This document shows, piece by piece, positions 52,548-60,966 of a stretch of 64,000 nt of DNA (its first letter is position 1; every line of letters starts with the position of its first letter). Location: the NCBI GenBank assembly GCA_046351215.1, contig JAXLYX010000015.1:62001-126000 (forward strand). The letters are read 5' to 3'. The DNA comes from JAXLYX01 sp046351215. Lineage in GTDB: Bacteria; Myxococcota_A; Polyangia; Polyangiales; Houyiibacteriaceae. Both the position numbers and the translations under genes were made by a program. The notes under the pieces were generated by a model that did not search any database, was not told the DNA's origin, and worked only from the letters and a program-made list of their open reading frames with translations.

Positions 52548-53561
52548 TCAGCGGGTCCGGAGGGAGAGCGTACGCCGCAGGAGCTCGCCGAAGGTCCTCG
52601 GCGCTTCCGCCACCATCGGCGCGCTGGTTCTTACGATCGGACCCGCGGGGCGCGCAACGTTCGCCGCGAGGACGGCGGTCGCGGCGGTCGGCAGGCCGGC
52701 CGGCGCCTCGGGAACGACCGCCACCTCGCCGGTGACGACCTCCTCGACCATCTCCTGCGCGGCGGCCTCGAGCTCCGGCTCGGGGACGACCTCGAGCTGG
52801 GGAGCCGCCGCCTCGGCCGGACGGGCCTCGATGTCGGACGCGGGGACCGGAGCCTCCGGCTCCTCGTAGTTGAGGTCGGTCTCCGGCGCGAGCTCCATCT
52901 CGGGCGGGAGCTCGGGGCCCTCCTCGACCGGGGCGAGCTCGAGCATCGGCTCTTCCTCGGGCTCGGCGGCGAGCTCGACGGTGGGCTCCTCGTGGACGGG
53001 CTCTTCGAGCTCGAGCGCGGGTGCGGCCGCGACGGCCGCGACGGGCTCGGGGACGGCGATCTCGAGCTCGGGCTCGGCGAGCTCGAGCGCGGGCGCCTCG
53101 GCGACCTCGATGGACGGCTCTTCCGCCGCCGCCTCGACGACCTCGAGCGTGGGCTCCTCGTGCTCCACCTCGACGAGCGTCTCCTCGAACGGCTCCTCGG
53201 CCGGCGCGAGCTCGAGCTCGGGCTCGGGCGGCGGGAGCGGCGAAGGCGGACGGAGCGCCACCGGCGAAGGAGGCACGGGCGTCGGGAGCGGCGTCGGGAT
53301 GCCCAGCGCCGCGGGCGAGACCGGCGCCGGAATCGGCGTCGGCCGCTTCACGACCGGCGGCGCGATCGGCGCCGGCACGGCCGCCACCGGCGGCGCGATC
53401 GGCGCGGGCACGGCCGCCACGGGCGCGACCGGCTTCGGCGCGGGCGCGGGCGCGGCGGCGATCGGGGCCGCGGGAGCGACCGCGCTCGGGACGCGCGGCT
53501 TCACGCGATTCGCCTGCACGCGGGCGAGGAGCGCCTCGAGCTTCTCGACGTTCGGATTCAC
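52548..53561 (-). CDS. Acidic proline-rich low-complexity protein
   Basis: A 337-residue soluble protein. A short N-terminal helix (NPNVEKLEALLARVQANRVKP) is followed by Ala/Pro/Val repeats (VAAVPAPIAPPV twice), a long stretch of Glu/Val/Ala/Pro (EEPTLEVVE, EEPSIEVAE-type units), and a short basic end (FGELLRRTLSLRTR). Disorder is near certain. GTG 53561 overlaps the stop of the gene upstream (GTGA) and has GGAG upstream. Function unknown; the context suggests a partner of the 182-residue protein. Confidence 0.72.
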   Translation of the reverse strand: MNPNVEKLEALLARVQANRVKPRVPSAVAPAAPIAAAPAPAPKPVAPVAAVPAPIAPPVAAVPAPIAPPVVKRPTPIPAPVSPAALGIPTPLPTPVPPSPVALRPPSPLPPPEPELELAPAEEPFEETLVEVEHEEPTLEVVEAAAEEPSIEVAEAPALELAEPELEIAVPEPVAAVAAAPALELEEPVHEEPTVELAAEPEEEPMLELAPVEEGPELPPEMELAPETDLNYEEPEAPVPASDIEARPAEAAAPQLEVVPEPELEAAAQEMVEEVVTGEVAVVPEAPAGLPTAATAVLAANVARPAGPIVRTSAPMVAEAPRTFGELLRRTLSLRTR

Positions 53562-54106
53562 GAAGGCTCTCCGGGAACGAGGTGACCGAGGATGCCGGCG
53601 AGGCCCATGCCTTCCTGCGACCAACGGAAGACGAGGTCGGCGATGCCGGGATCGACGAGGACGAACTTGCCGAGCTCGGCGGGAACGCAGGCGACCTCGC
53701 GGCCGCCGAGGGACGTGAAGACGCCGCCGAGGAGAGCCGCGAGACCGAGCTGGGCCTCGTCGAGCTCGGGCGCGTCCGCGATCGCCGCGACCAGCGCATC
53801 GCCCCACCGCTCGAGGCCGAGACGGCCGAAGCCGTAGAGGCCGAGCAGGTAGCAGGCCTGCGTGAGCACGGCCTCGGGCGAAGCCGCGTCGGGCGAGCCG
53901 CCGAGCGAGTCGACGACCTGCTCGCCGAGCTGCTTTCCGAGCCGACGCACGGAGGTGAGATCCCCATTCGCCGCGGCGCTCGAAACCAACGGGCCGAGCA
54001 CGCTGTCCGAGAGGACGAGGACGCGAGCGCCGCTCCGCGCGCGCACCGTGCCGCGCGCGAGGTCGAAGTCGTAGTATGCAGCGGGGTCGAAGCCTGGGTC
54101 GGACAT
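53558..54106 (-). CDS. Conserved protein of unknown function, alpha/beta
   Basis: A 182-residue soluble protein with an N-terminal strand-rich part (YYDFDLARGTVRARSGARVLVLSD) and helices (LTSVRRLGKQLGEQVVDSLGG, LLGLYGFGRLGLERWG). The helix-turn pattern GxxLG-x-GF-G-L is reminiscent of V4R-like domains, but the match is weak. The gene is coupled to the acidic protein (GTGA) and through it to coaX. A promoter lies at 54128-54157. Confidence 0.68.
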   Translation of the reverse strand: MSDPGFDPAAYYDFDLARGTVRARSGARVLVLSDSVLGPLVSSAAANGDLTSVRRLGKQLGEQVVDSLGGSPDAASPEAVLTQACYLLGLYGFGRLGLERWGDALVAAIADAPELDEAQLGLAALLGGVFTSLGGREVACVPAELGKFVLVDPGIADLVFRWSQEGMGLAGILGHLVPGEPS

Positions 54107-54127
54107 CGCGTTCCTCCGAAGGGTAAG

Positions 54128-54157
54128 GGTGTAGAAGAGTCCGTGGGATCGTGTCAA
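54128..54157 (-). promoter_or_regulatory. Promoter of the coaX-containing operon
   Basis: Minus strand: perfect TTGACA (54152-54157), 18-base spacer, TACACC (54128-54133). It overlaps the likely start of the divergent gene at 54143. Confidence 0.5.
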
Positions 54158-55567
54158 TTCCTCGGTAAATCCCCGGGCCGAAAGGTGTTGGCCCCGGCCC
54201 TCCTCGTGGTCCTCCTCGGGACCGTCGGCGGAGCCGCGCCGGCGGCCGCCCAGCTCCTCCCCGGGGTGGACGACTACGCCGCCGCGATCGTCACCCTGAT
54301 GCAGCCCCGGTGGGTGGGGCCTCGGGTGCCGTGGCCCCTCGAACGCGCGAGACCCCCGGAATCCGGGCCGATCGCGGCCTCCTTGCTCCGCCCGATCACG
54401 ATCCACGCCGCCGCGGGGATCCCCGAGGCGAATGCCCGGACGGCCCTCGAGGCCGCCGAGGCGATGCACGATCTGCTCCGCGCGGGCGGCTATCCCCTCC
54501 CCCCGCCGGACGGGGGCCTCGGGGGGGACGGGGGGTTCGATCTCTACCTCGTCCCCCGGGCCGACACGCTCCACGAGGCCGTCTCGGACGGTCCGTGGCT
54601 CTTCCCCTCGCTCCCGCTCGACGGGGCGATCGTCCATGCGGAGGCCGTCGGGCTCCTGCCGCCGGATCGGCTCTTCGCCTGCGTCGCCGAGGCCTACGCG
54701 GAGGCCACGCTCCTCGCGATGGATCCCGCCGAGGGGGAGGCCTGGCGACGGGCGACGGCCACCTACCTCGCGTCGCGCCTCGTCGGCCGCCTCGACGGCT
54801 GTCACGACGACGTGGTCCATCAGCAGGAGCAGCCGTTCCGGGCCTTCGCCGAGGCCGAGGAGCCGCGCAACGCGGGCGGCGCCCTCCTCCTCGCGATGCT
54901 CTCCGATCGCCACGACGGAGGCTCCGACACGTTCGTGCGCGAGCTCTGGACGATGGCGCGGCAGCGCACGTGGGAAGGGACGGAGCTCCGCGCCTCGCCC
55001 GATCTGTGGGAGGTGATCGATCGAGCGCTCGATCTCTCGCACGTGGGCTTCCGGCCCACGATGGTCGACTTCGCGATCGCCCGCTTCTTCGCGGGCAGCC
55101 CCGCACGCGCGAGCCAGGCGCCGCTCGCCTCGCTGCGCACGTTGCCGCCCGAGGCGACCGTACCGATCGACTTCCGTGTGGCCCTCGCCCAGCTGCCCGA
55201 GTACCTGCCGGTGCACGTCCCGAGCCTCCGGCCCCTCGGCAGCTCGTACGCGCTCGTCGACGTGCGCGGCGCTCCACGGGGCTCGCGCATCCGGGCCTGG
55301 CTCCGGGGCGAGTACGGCGTCCGCTGGTCGCTCGTCGCCATCGGCCTCGACGACGCGGGGAGGGAGCACGGCCGCGTGCTCGCGCCCCCGAGCGAGAACA
55401 TCAGCCGGAACTACCTGCCCTACGAGCTCGCGCCCGAGGTGACGTCGGTGCTCCTCGTCGTCACGAACCTCTCGGGCCGCGTGCCCGACGCCGACGCGCT
55501 CGACGAGCACGATCGCACCTTCCACCTGATCGTCGACCTCGAGGAGGAAGCCGTGTGGCGGCGCTGA
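54143..55567 (+). CDS. Secreted degenerate metalloprotease-like protein
   Basis: A 474-residue exported protein with signal peptide (KSPGRK then LAPALLVVLLGTVGGAAPAAA). The mature start (RPITIHAAAGIPEANARTAL, YPLPPPDGGLGGDGGFDLYLV) resembles MXAN_6640-type metalloproteases as I recall them. Where those have HExxH, here the sequence is VAEAYAEATLL, and the downstream EATATW is RATATY. It is probably catalytically dead. A C-terminal beta domain follows (RIRAWLRGEYGVRWSLVAIG). GTG 54143 gives a basic n-region; GTG 54185 is an alternative. Confidence 0.65.
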   Translation: MGSCQFLGKSPGRKVLAPALLVVLLGTVGGAAPAAAQLLPGVDDYAAAIVTLMQPRWVGPRVPWPLERARPPESGPIAASLLRPITIHAAAGIPEANARTALEAAEAMHDLLRAGGYPLPPPDGGLGGDGGFDLYLVPRADTLHEAVSDGPWLFPSLPLDGAIVHAEAVGLLPPDRLFACVAEAYAEATLLAMDPAEGEAWRRATATYLASRLVGRLDGCHDDVVHQQEQPFRAFAEAEEPRNAGGALLLAMLSDRHDGGSDTFVRELWTMARQRTWEGTELRASPDLWEVIDRALDLSHVGFRPTMVDFAIARFFAGSPARASQAPLASLRTLPPEATVPIDFRVALAQLPEYLPVHVPSLRPLGSSYALVDVRGAPRGSRIRAWLRGEYGVRWSLVAIGLDDAGREHGRVLAPPSENISRNYLPYELAPEVTSVLLVVTNLSGRVPDADALDEHDRTFHLIVDLEEEAVWRR

Positions 55568-55626
55568 GAGCGGGCCCCGGGCCTCCCGCGATTGCGCGGA
55601 GCGGACGGTAGACCCAGGTTGAAGGC

Positions 55627-56397
55627 ATGTGCCTCGTCGGCCTCCGCCTAAGGACGCATCCCGGCCACGCGCTCGTCCTCGCCGCGAACCGGGACGAATT
55701 CCACGCGCGCCCGGCCGCGGCCGCGGCCTTCTGGGACGATGCGCCGCACGTGCTCGCCGGACGCGATCTCGAGGCGGGCGGCACCTGGCTCGGGGTCACG
55801 CGACGAGGCCGCTGGGCCACGGTCACGAACTTCCGCCATCCCGACGAGCGGCGCGCGGGCACGCCATCGCGGGGCAACCTCGTGCGCGACTTCCTCGTCG
55901 GCGAGACCGCGCCCTCGGAGTTCGCCGAGCGCGTGCTCTCGGAGGCGAGCCGCTACAACGCGCTGAACCTCCTCGTCGGCGAGGGAGACGAGGTCTTCTA
56001 CGTCTCCTCGCGGGAGTCGCATGCGCGCCGTCTCGCCCCGGGCGACTACGGCCTCTCGAACCACGCGCTCGACACCCCCTGGCCGAAGGTGCGTCGCCTC
56101 AAGGAAGGGCTCGCGGGCCTCGGCCCCGGCGAACCCTCGGCGGACGCGCTCCTCGCCCTGCTCGCGGACCGCACGGGAGCGCCCGACCACGAGCTGCCGG
56201 ACACGGGCGTCGGCGTCGAGCTCGAGCGCGTGCTCGCGCCCGCGTTCCTCGAGGGGCCGGTCTACGGCACCCGGGCCTCGAGCGTGCTCGTCCTCTCCGA
56301 CGACGGCCGGATCACGTTCGTCGAGCGCGGCTTCGGCCCGTTCGGCGCCGAGCTCGAGACCCGGAGGTTCGAGCTCCGACGCGAGATCCCCGCCTAG
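55627..56397 (+). CDS. NRDE-family (TANGO2-like) protein
   Basis: A 256-residue protein starting MCL, with Cys2 as the possible N-terminal nucleophile, and the NRDE motif at residues 21-24 (AANRDEFHARP), GGTWLGVTRRGRWATVTNFR, YNALNLL and GTRASSVLVLS. These are diagnostic for the NRDE/TANGO2 family, whose bacterial function remains poorly defined. ATG 55627 is fixed by the conserved N-terminus. Confidence 0.93.
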   Translation: MCLVGLRLRTHPGHALVLAANRDEFHARPAAAAAFWDDAPHVLAGRDLEAGGTWLGVTRRGRWATVTNFRHPDERRAGTPSRGNLVRDFLVGETAPSEFAERVLSEASRYNALNLLVGEGDEVFYVSSRESHARRLAPGDYGLSNHALDTPWPKVRRLKEGLAGLGPGEPSADALLALLADRTGAPDHELPDTGVGVELERVLAPAFLEGPVYGTRASSVLVLSDDGRITFVERGFGPFGAELETRRFELRREIPA

Positions 56398-56413
56398 CCT
56401 CCGGCGCGAAAAC

Positions 56414-56442
56414 CTGACAGGCATCCCACCATGCCCTACCTT
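56414..56442 (+). promoter_or_regulatory. Promoter of the small SH3-like gene
   Basis: CTGACA (56414-56419), 17-base spacer, TACCTT (56437-56442), ending 12 bases before ATG 56455. An earlier ATG at 56431 lies within the promoter itself and is therefore unlikely to be the start. Confidence 0.6.
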
Positions 56443-56454
56443 GGACCCACCTCC

Positions 56455-56664
56455 ATGCCCTCCCCCTCCACGTTCGAGCCGGGTCAGCACGTGCGCGTGA
56501 AGAAGAGCTGCCCGCTCACGTTGCCGCACTACGCCCGGGTCCTCCCCGGCGTGGTCGAGGGGTTCGAGTCCGGCTCCATCGTGGTCCGCTTCGGCGAGGA
56601 CCGCTTCTTCCCGCTCCCGCCGGAGTGGCTCGAGAACGTCGAGCCGGCTCCCGCCGCGAGCTGA
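56455..56664 (+). CDS. Small SH3-like protein
   Basis: A 69-residue protein with the pattern of a KOW- or SH3-like barrel: HVRVKKSCPL, ARVLPGVVEGFESGSIVVRFGED and FFPLPPEWLENV. No catalytic residue stands out. The promoter position favours ATG 56455 over 56431. It ends 16 bases before the convergent HAD gene. Confidence 0.75.
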   Translation: MPSPSTFEPGQHVRVKKSCPLTLPHYARVLPGVVEGFESGSIVVRFGEDRFFPLPPEWLENVEPAPAAS

Positions 56665-56679
56665 GGCGCGCTCCGGGGA

Positions 56680-57315
56680 TCAGGTGGGCGGAAGGGCCGG
56701 CACGAGCGCCGAGCGGGCCGCTTCGATGGCGTCCGCGAGCCCAGCCACGCCCTGGTTCGTCGACCAGCGGACGGCTGCGATGCCGAGCCGACGCGCCGCC
56801 TCGACGTTGACGGCGAGGTCGTCGACGAAGACGCAGTCCTCGGGCCGAGCGCCGAGGGAGGAGAGCACGCGCTCGTAGAAGCCGACCTCGGGCTTGCGCG
56901 CGCCGAGCTCGTGCGAGAGGAAGAGGCGGTCGAACGGAGCGAAGAGCTCGCGGCACTCCGGCCCGAACGCGGCGAAGTGGATCGCGTTCGTGTTGCTGAC
57001 GAGCGCCAGACGATGGCGCGTCGAGAGCCCGCGGACGAAGTCCTCGGCCCCCGGGAGGATTCCGTCGAGCAGCGAATTCCACGCGGAGTCGAGGGCCTCC
57101 GTGGGCACGTCCCGCCCGAGGCGGTGCGAGATCTCCCGACGGAATCCGTCGGGATCGAGGGCGCCCGTCTCGAACGCGTCGGAGATGCCGCGGAAGCCGT
57201 TCTCGACGAGCCTCGACCAGCCCCCGATCGCGTCGAACGCCCGATGCATCCGGTCGTAGTCGAGCCCGTAGAGGATGCCGCCGAAGTCGAGGAGGACGGT
57301 GGAGCGCCCGATCAT
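56680..57315 (-). CDS. HAD-superfamily hydrolase
   Basis: A 211-residue HAD hydrolase: motif I LLDFGGIL (nucleophile D9; the +2 aspartate is glycine, as in some YihX-like members), an alpha-helical cap (residues 15-85), motif II SNTN, motif III lysine in KPEVGFYERVL and motif IV FVDDLAVNVEAAR. It probably acts on a small phosphomonoester; substrate unknown. It follows pcnB by 11 bases. Confidence 0.9.
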   Translation of the reverse strand: MIGRSTVLLDFGGILYGLDYDRMHRAFDAIGGWSRLVENGFRGISDAFETGALDPDGFRREISHRLGRDVPTEALDSAWNSLLDGILPGAEDFVRGLSTRHRLALVSNTNAIHFAAFGPECRELFAPFDRLFLSHELGARKPEVGFYERVLSSLGARPEDCVFVDDLAVNVEAARRLGIAAVRWSTNQGVAGLADAIEAARSALVPALPPT

Positions 57316-57326
57316 GGCACGAGCGC

Positions 57327-58751
57327 TCAGGCCTCGCCCGGACCGCCGCCCCGACGCCGACGCCGACGGCGGCGCTTCTTCGGCGCGGCCTCGTCGGCGT
57401 CCACGTCGGCCACGCTCTCGGGATCGTCGGCCCATCCGGGCACGTCCTCGCCCCGCGCCTCGCAATCGAGGGCGAAGAGCGTCGCGGCCTCGGGGAAGAA
57501 CTCCCGGCGCGGGAGGTTGCCGAGCTTGCCCGAGCGCATGCGACGCTGCGAGAGCACGAGCAGGAGCAGGCGCTCCTTCATGCGACGCGGAACGGCGAGC
57601 CGCTCGCTGACGTCCGCCATGAACTCCTCGTAGGCGAGCCCGAAGTCCTTGGGATCGTCGCCGAGCGCCTCCTCGAGGGGCCCGAGCAAGAGCGCGCCGA
57701 GGAGCACGATGTCGGTCGGCAGGCGGCCATCCTCGGCCTTCCGATCGATCGCCGCGAGGCGGCCCCACGTGTGCTCGGCTCCGGCCGGCGAATCGTCGAG
57801 GTAGCAGGCGACCTCGGGGAGGATCTCCGAGAGCACGCCGATGTCCCACGCGAGGTACATCGACCGATGCGCGGCGCCGCCGCGAAGGAGCCGGAAGAGC
57901 TCCTCGAACACCCGGGGACGCGCGGCGCGCTCGAGCTCGCCACGATGCTCGACCATCGCGTCGTACACGTCGGGGGCGATGCCCGCGTCGAGCCGCGCGC
58001 TGAACTTGATCGCGCGCAGGATCCGCACCGGATCCTCGCGGAAGCGGACCCCCGGCTCGCCGATCGTGCGCACGATGCGGCGCTCCACGTCGGCCATGCC
58101 GCCGACGTAGTCGATCACCTCGCCGCGCGCGATGTCGTAGAAGAGGCCGTTGATCGTGAAGTCGCGACGGATCGCGTCCTCGTGGGGCTCGCCGAAGTGG
58201 TTGTCGTGACGGATCAGCAGGTCCGTCTCCTCGTGCACGTCGTGCCGCACGGGCGCGAGGCGGACGGGATTCGACTGCGTCTGCGGCAGGCCGGGCGCGA
58301 GGTCCGGATCGAGCACGACGTATTCCTGCTCCGGATCGCGCCGGAAGGTCGCGCACTCGATGATCTTGTTGTCGGCGTAGAGGATGTGGGCGAGCCGGAA
58401 CCGCCGACCGATGATGCGGCAGTTGCGGAAGACTCGACGCACGTCCTGGGGACGGGCATCGGTCGCGATGTCGAAGTCCTTCGGACGCGCTCCGAGGAGC
58501 AGGTCGCGCACGCCGCCACCGACGAGGTACGCGGCGTACCCGGCGCTGCGGAGCCGCTTGATGACCTTCACCGCGTCCGGATCCACGCGCTCCGGGGGCA
58601 GGGAGACCGGATACACGGCAGGAACGGGCGCCGGCTCGCCGCGATGAGGGGATTCCTCCTCTTCGAGCGCCGCCTCGTCGTCGTCTTCCTCGGGGCTCCT
58701 CACGAACTCGGTCACGGACTCGCTGGGTCGAATCGAGGCGCGGCTCGGCAT
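57327..58751 (-). CDS. pcnB: Poly(A) polymerase I-like nucleotidyltransferase
   Basis: A 474-residue class II nucleotidyltransferase: a disordered acidic N-terminus (15-40), GG-motif LVGGGVRD (77-83), metal-binding D92/D94 (DFDIATDA), RRDFTINGL, PVRILRAIKFSARL and the helical neck and body. The C-terminal Arg-rich tail (KKRRRRRRRR) and long N-terminus favour PcnB over a CCA-adding enzyme, though both share the core. Promoter TTGCGG-17-TACACG on the minus strand (58788-58816) fits ATG 58751 rather than the longer start at 58850. Confidence 0.88.
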   Translation of the reverse strand: MPSRASIRPSESVTEFVRSPEEDDDEAALEEEESPHRGEPAPVPAVYPVSLPPERVDPDAVKVIKRLRSAGYAAYLVGGGVRDLLLGARPKDFDIATDARPQDVRRVFRNCRIIGRRFRLAHILYADNKIIECATFRRDPEQEYVVLDPDLAPGLPQTQSNPVRLAPVRHDVHEETDLLIRHDNHFGEPHEDAIRRDFTINGLFYDIARGEVIDYVGGMADVERRIVRTIGEPGVRFREDPVRILRAIKFSARLDAGIAPDVYDAMVEHRGELERAARPRVFEELFRLLRGGAAHRSMYLAWDIGVLSEILPEVACYLDDSPAGAEHTWGRLAAIDRKAEDGRLPTDIVLLGALLLGPLEEALGDDPKDFGLAYEEFMADVSERLAVPRRMKERLLLLVLSQRRMRSGKLGNLPRREFFPEAATLFALDCEARGEDVPGWADDPESVADVDADEAAPKKRRRRRRRRGGGPGEA

Positions 58752-58787
58752 GGTCGCCAGCCCGAGTGGTCCGACTCGACGTCGGGA

Positions 58788-58816
58788 CGTGTAGCAACTG
58801 GGAGACCCGACCGCAA
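58788..58816 (-). promoter_or_regulatory. Promoter of pcnB
   Basis: Minus strand TTGCGG (58811-58816), 17-base spacer ending in TGC, TACACG (58788-58793). Transcription would begin near 58782, giving a leader of about 30 bases. Confidence 0.5.
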
Positions 58817-58833
58817 TCGGGGGGGCGCGCCCC

Positions 58834-58862
58834 TCGACCTGAATGGACATTCAGGTTACCCT
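58834..58862 (+). promoter_or_regulatory. Promoter of nagZ
   Basis: TCGACC (58834-58839), 17-base spacer, TACCCT (58857-58862). Its spacer is almost entirely occupied by a perfect palindrome. Confidence 0.45.
58837..58856. promoter_or_regulatory. Perfect 20-bp palindromic operator candidate
   Basis: ACCTGAATG-GA-CATTCAGGT: two perfect 9-base arms around GA, AT-rich compared with the surroundings, sitting between the -35 and -10 of nagZ and about 20 bases upstream of the pcnB -35. A dimeric repressor bound here would block nagZ and could affect pcnB. I found no second copy in the window. Confidence 0.6.
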
Positions 58863-58869
58863 CCGACCC

Positions 58870-59964
58870 GTGGAAAAGCGGTATCTCGCGCTGGCGGGTC
58901 AGGTCCTCGTCGCCGGCTTTCCGGCCGGTCCCGCCCCGGAGCCCCTGGTATCGGCGATCGCCGAGGGGGGCCTCGGCGGGGTGATCCTGTTCAAACGCAA
59001 CCTCGGCGGCCCGGCCGAGGTCGCGGCCCTCGTGGCGGGCCTCGCCGACCGGGCGCCCCCGGACGCCCCGCTCCTCGTGGCCGTGGATCAGGAGGGAGGC
59101 CGCGTCGCTCGGCTCGGCGCCCCGGTCGTGAAGCTCCCGCCCATGCGTCGGCTCGGCGAGCTCGACGACCCGGGGCTCACGAAGCGGGCCGGAGCCGTGC
59201 TCGGCGCCCAGCTCCGCGCCCTCGGGTTCACGATGGACTTCGCTCCGGTCCTCGACGTCGACACCAATCCGGACAACCCCGTGATCGGCGACCGCTCGTT
59301 CGGTCGCACGCCCGACGTCGTGATCCGACACGGCGTCGCCTTCGCCGAGGGATTGCACTCCGCGGGCCTCCTCTCCTGCGGCAAGCACTTCCCGGGTCAT
59401 GGCGACACCGACCTCGACAGCCACCTCGCGCTGCCGAAGCTCGCGCATCCGCGAGAGCGCCTCGACGCCGTCGAGCTCGCGCCCTTCGTCGCCTGCCGCG
59501 GCACGATCCCGATGCTCATGAGCGCGCACGTGGTCTTCGACGCCCTCGACCGCGAGGTGCCGGCGACCCTGTCGCCGCGCGTGATGACGGGGCTCCTCCG
59601 GAACGAGATGGGGTACGACGGCGTGCTCGTCAGCGACGATCTCGAGATGAAGGCGGTCGCCGATCGCTGGGGGGTCGCGGAGTCGGCGGTTCGCGCGATC
59701 GACGCGGGCTGCGATTGCCTCCTCGTCTGCTCCGACGTCGCCCGCCTCTTCGAGGCGCGCGACGCCCTCGCGCGTCGTGCGTCCGAGGATCCCGTCTTCG
59801 CCGATCGGCTGCGCGAAGCGGCCAAGCGCTTCCTCGCGCTCCGTCGCGAGGCCCCTCCCGCGCCGGAGCGCGATCCCGAGCGCCTCCTCGCCCTCCTCGA
59901 TTCCCCCGCGGCCCGCGATCTCGAGCGCGAGATCGAAGCCCGCCTCGCGAAGAGCCCCGCATGA
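58870..59964 (+). CDS. nagZ: Beta-N-acetylhexosaminidase (GH3)
   Basis: A 364-residue GH3 enzyme that releases GlcNAc from recycled muropeptides. The catalytic loop KHFPGHGDTDLDSH (172-185) carries the family's Asp-His pair and SDDLEM (255-260) the nucleophile aspartate. I use GTG 58870 because the promoter and palindrome would otherwise lie inside the coding region; ATG 58843 in the same frame is the alternative. There is no signal peptide, so it is cytosolic as expected. Its stop overlaps the next ATG (ATGA). Confidence 0.92.
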   Translation: MEKRYLALAGQVLVAGFPAGPAPEPLVSAIAEGGLGGVILFKRNLGGPAEVAALVAGLADRAPPDAPLLVAVDQEGGRVARLGAPVVKLPPMRRLGELDDPGLTKRAGAVLGAQLRALGFTMDFAPVLDVDTNPDNPVIGDRSFGRTPDVVIRHGVAFAEGLHSAGLLSCGKHFPGHGDTDLDSHLALPKLAHPRERLDAVELAPFVACRGTIPMLMSAHVVFDALDREVPATLSPRVMTGLLRNEMGYDGVLVSDDLEMKAVADRWGVAESAVRAIDAGCDCLLVCSDVARLFEARDALARRASEDPVFADRLREAAKRFLALRREAPPAPERDPERLLALLDSPAARDLEREIEARLAKSPA

Positions 59965-60959
59965 GCCCACGTCCCGAGCTATCGCCCCCGCCCGCCGCCG
60001 TCGACGAGGGCGGACGCATCCGCTTCGGCCGCTACGCCGGACCGATCCCGTACGTGAACTTCGGCGGAGGACGCGGCGACGCGCTCCGCAAGAAGGAATG
60101 GCACTACACGGCGGTCACGACCGAGCGTCATTTCGTCGCCTTCGCCGTCGTCCAGCTCGGCTACGTCGCGAACGTCTTCTCCTACGTCGTCGATCGCGAG
60201 AAGCCCGAGACGCCCCGCACGATGGAGGCGCTCCTGCCGCTCGGCCGAGGGCTCTCGTTCGGCGAGAGCTCGCTCGAGGGCCGCACGCTCCTCGACCAGA
60301 AGGGGCAACGCATCGACGTCCGGTACCGACTCGACGGCTTCCACGTCGAGCTCGATCTCGACGTCGACGGAGCGCGGCTCCGGGGCGCCTTCGACTGCCA
60401 GGCGGGGCCGGGCTTCTCCCTCGTGCACTCGCTCGGGAGCGGACGCATCGCCTACACGCACAAGGCGGCGACCTACCGCGTCACGGGGACGCTCGCGCAC
60501 GGGGACACGTCGATCCTCCCCGCCGAGGGAGCGCTCGGGACGATCGACTGGACCCGCTCGATCGCGAGGCGGACCACCCGCTGGAAGTGGGCGTCGCTCT
60601 CGACCCACGCCGAGGACGGCACGGCGCTCGGCCTCAACCTCTCGGCGGACGTCTACGACGATGCGAACGGGGACTCGGAGGAGAACGTCTTCTTCGACGG
60701 AGATCGGACGATCCCGCTCGGGGGCGTCGACTTCCAGGTGCCGCGCTCGCCGAGGACCATGCCCTGGCACGTGTCGAGCAAGAAGGGCTCCGAGGTGGAC
60801 CTCGTCTTCACGCCCTTCGGGGCGCGCGGCCAGGTGCTCGACCTCGGCGTGCTGAAGAGCGATTTCGTGCAACCCTACGGCCTCTTCCACGGCCGGATCC
60901 TCGATCGGACGATCGACGGGGCCTTCGGCGTCGTCGAGAACCACCTCAGCGTGTGGTGA
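59961..60959 (+). CDS. DUF2804 family protein
   Basis: A 332-residue soluble protein matching DUF2804: RKKEWHYTAVTTERHFVAFAVVQLGY in the first quarter, AYTHKAATYRVTG, and the RWKWASLSTHAEDGTALGLNLS core in the second half, with an almost all-beta pattern like lipocalin-type folds. Function unknown. It is coupled to nagZ by the ATGA overlap and lies seven bases before xth. Confidence 0.85.
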   Translation: MSPRPELSPPPAAVDEGGRIRFGRYAGPIPYVNFGGGRGDALRKKEWHYTAVTTERHFVAFAVVQLGYVANVFSYVVDREKPETPRTMEALLPLGRGLSFGESSLEGRTLLDQKGQRIDVRYRLDGFHVELDLDVDGARLRGAFDCQAGPGFSLVHSLGSGRIAYTHKAATYRVTGTLAHGDTSILPAEGALGTIDWTRSIARRTTRWKWASLSTHAEDGTALGLNLSADVYDDANGDSEENVFFDGDRTIPLGGVDFQVPRSPRTMPWHVSSKKGSEVDLVFTPFGARGQVLDLGVLKSDFVQPYGLFHGRILDRTIDGAFGVVENHLSVW

Positions 60960-60966
60960 GCCCGGG

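Noticed and set aside
56431..56454. ATG 56431 as start of the small SH3-like protein
   Set aside because: It lies in the spacer of a good promoter (56414-56442), so it would not be in the transcript.
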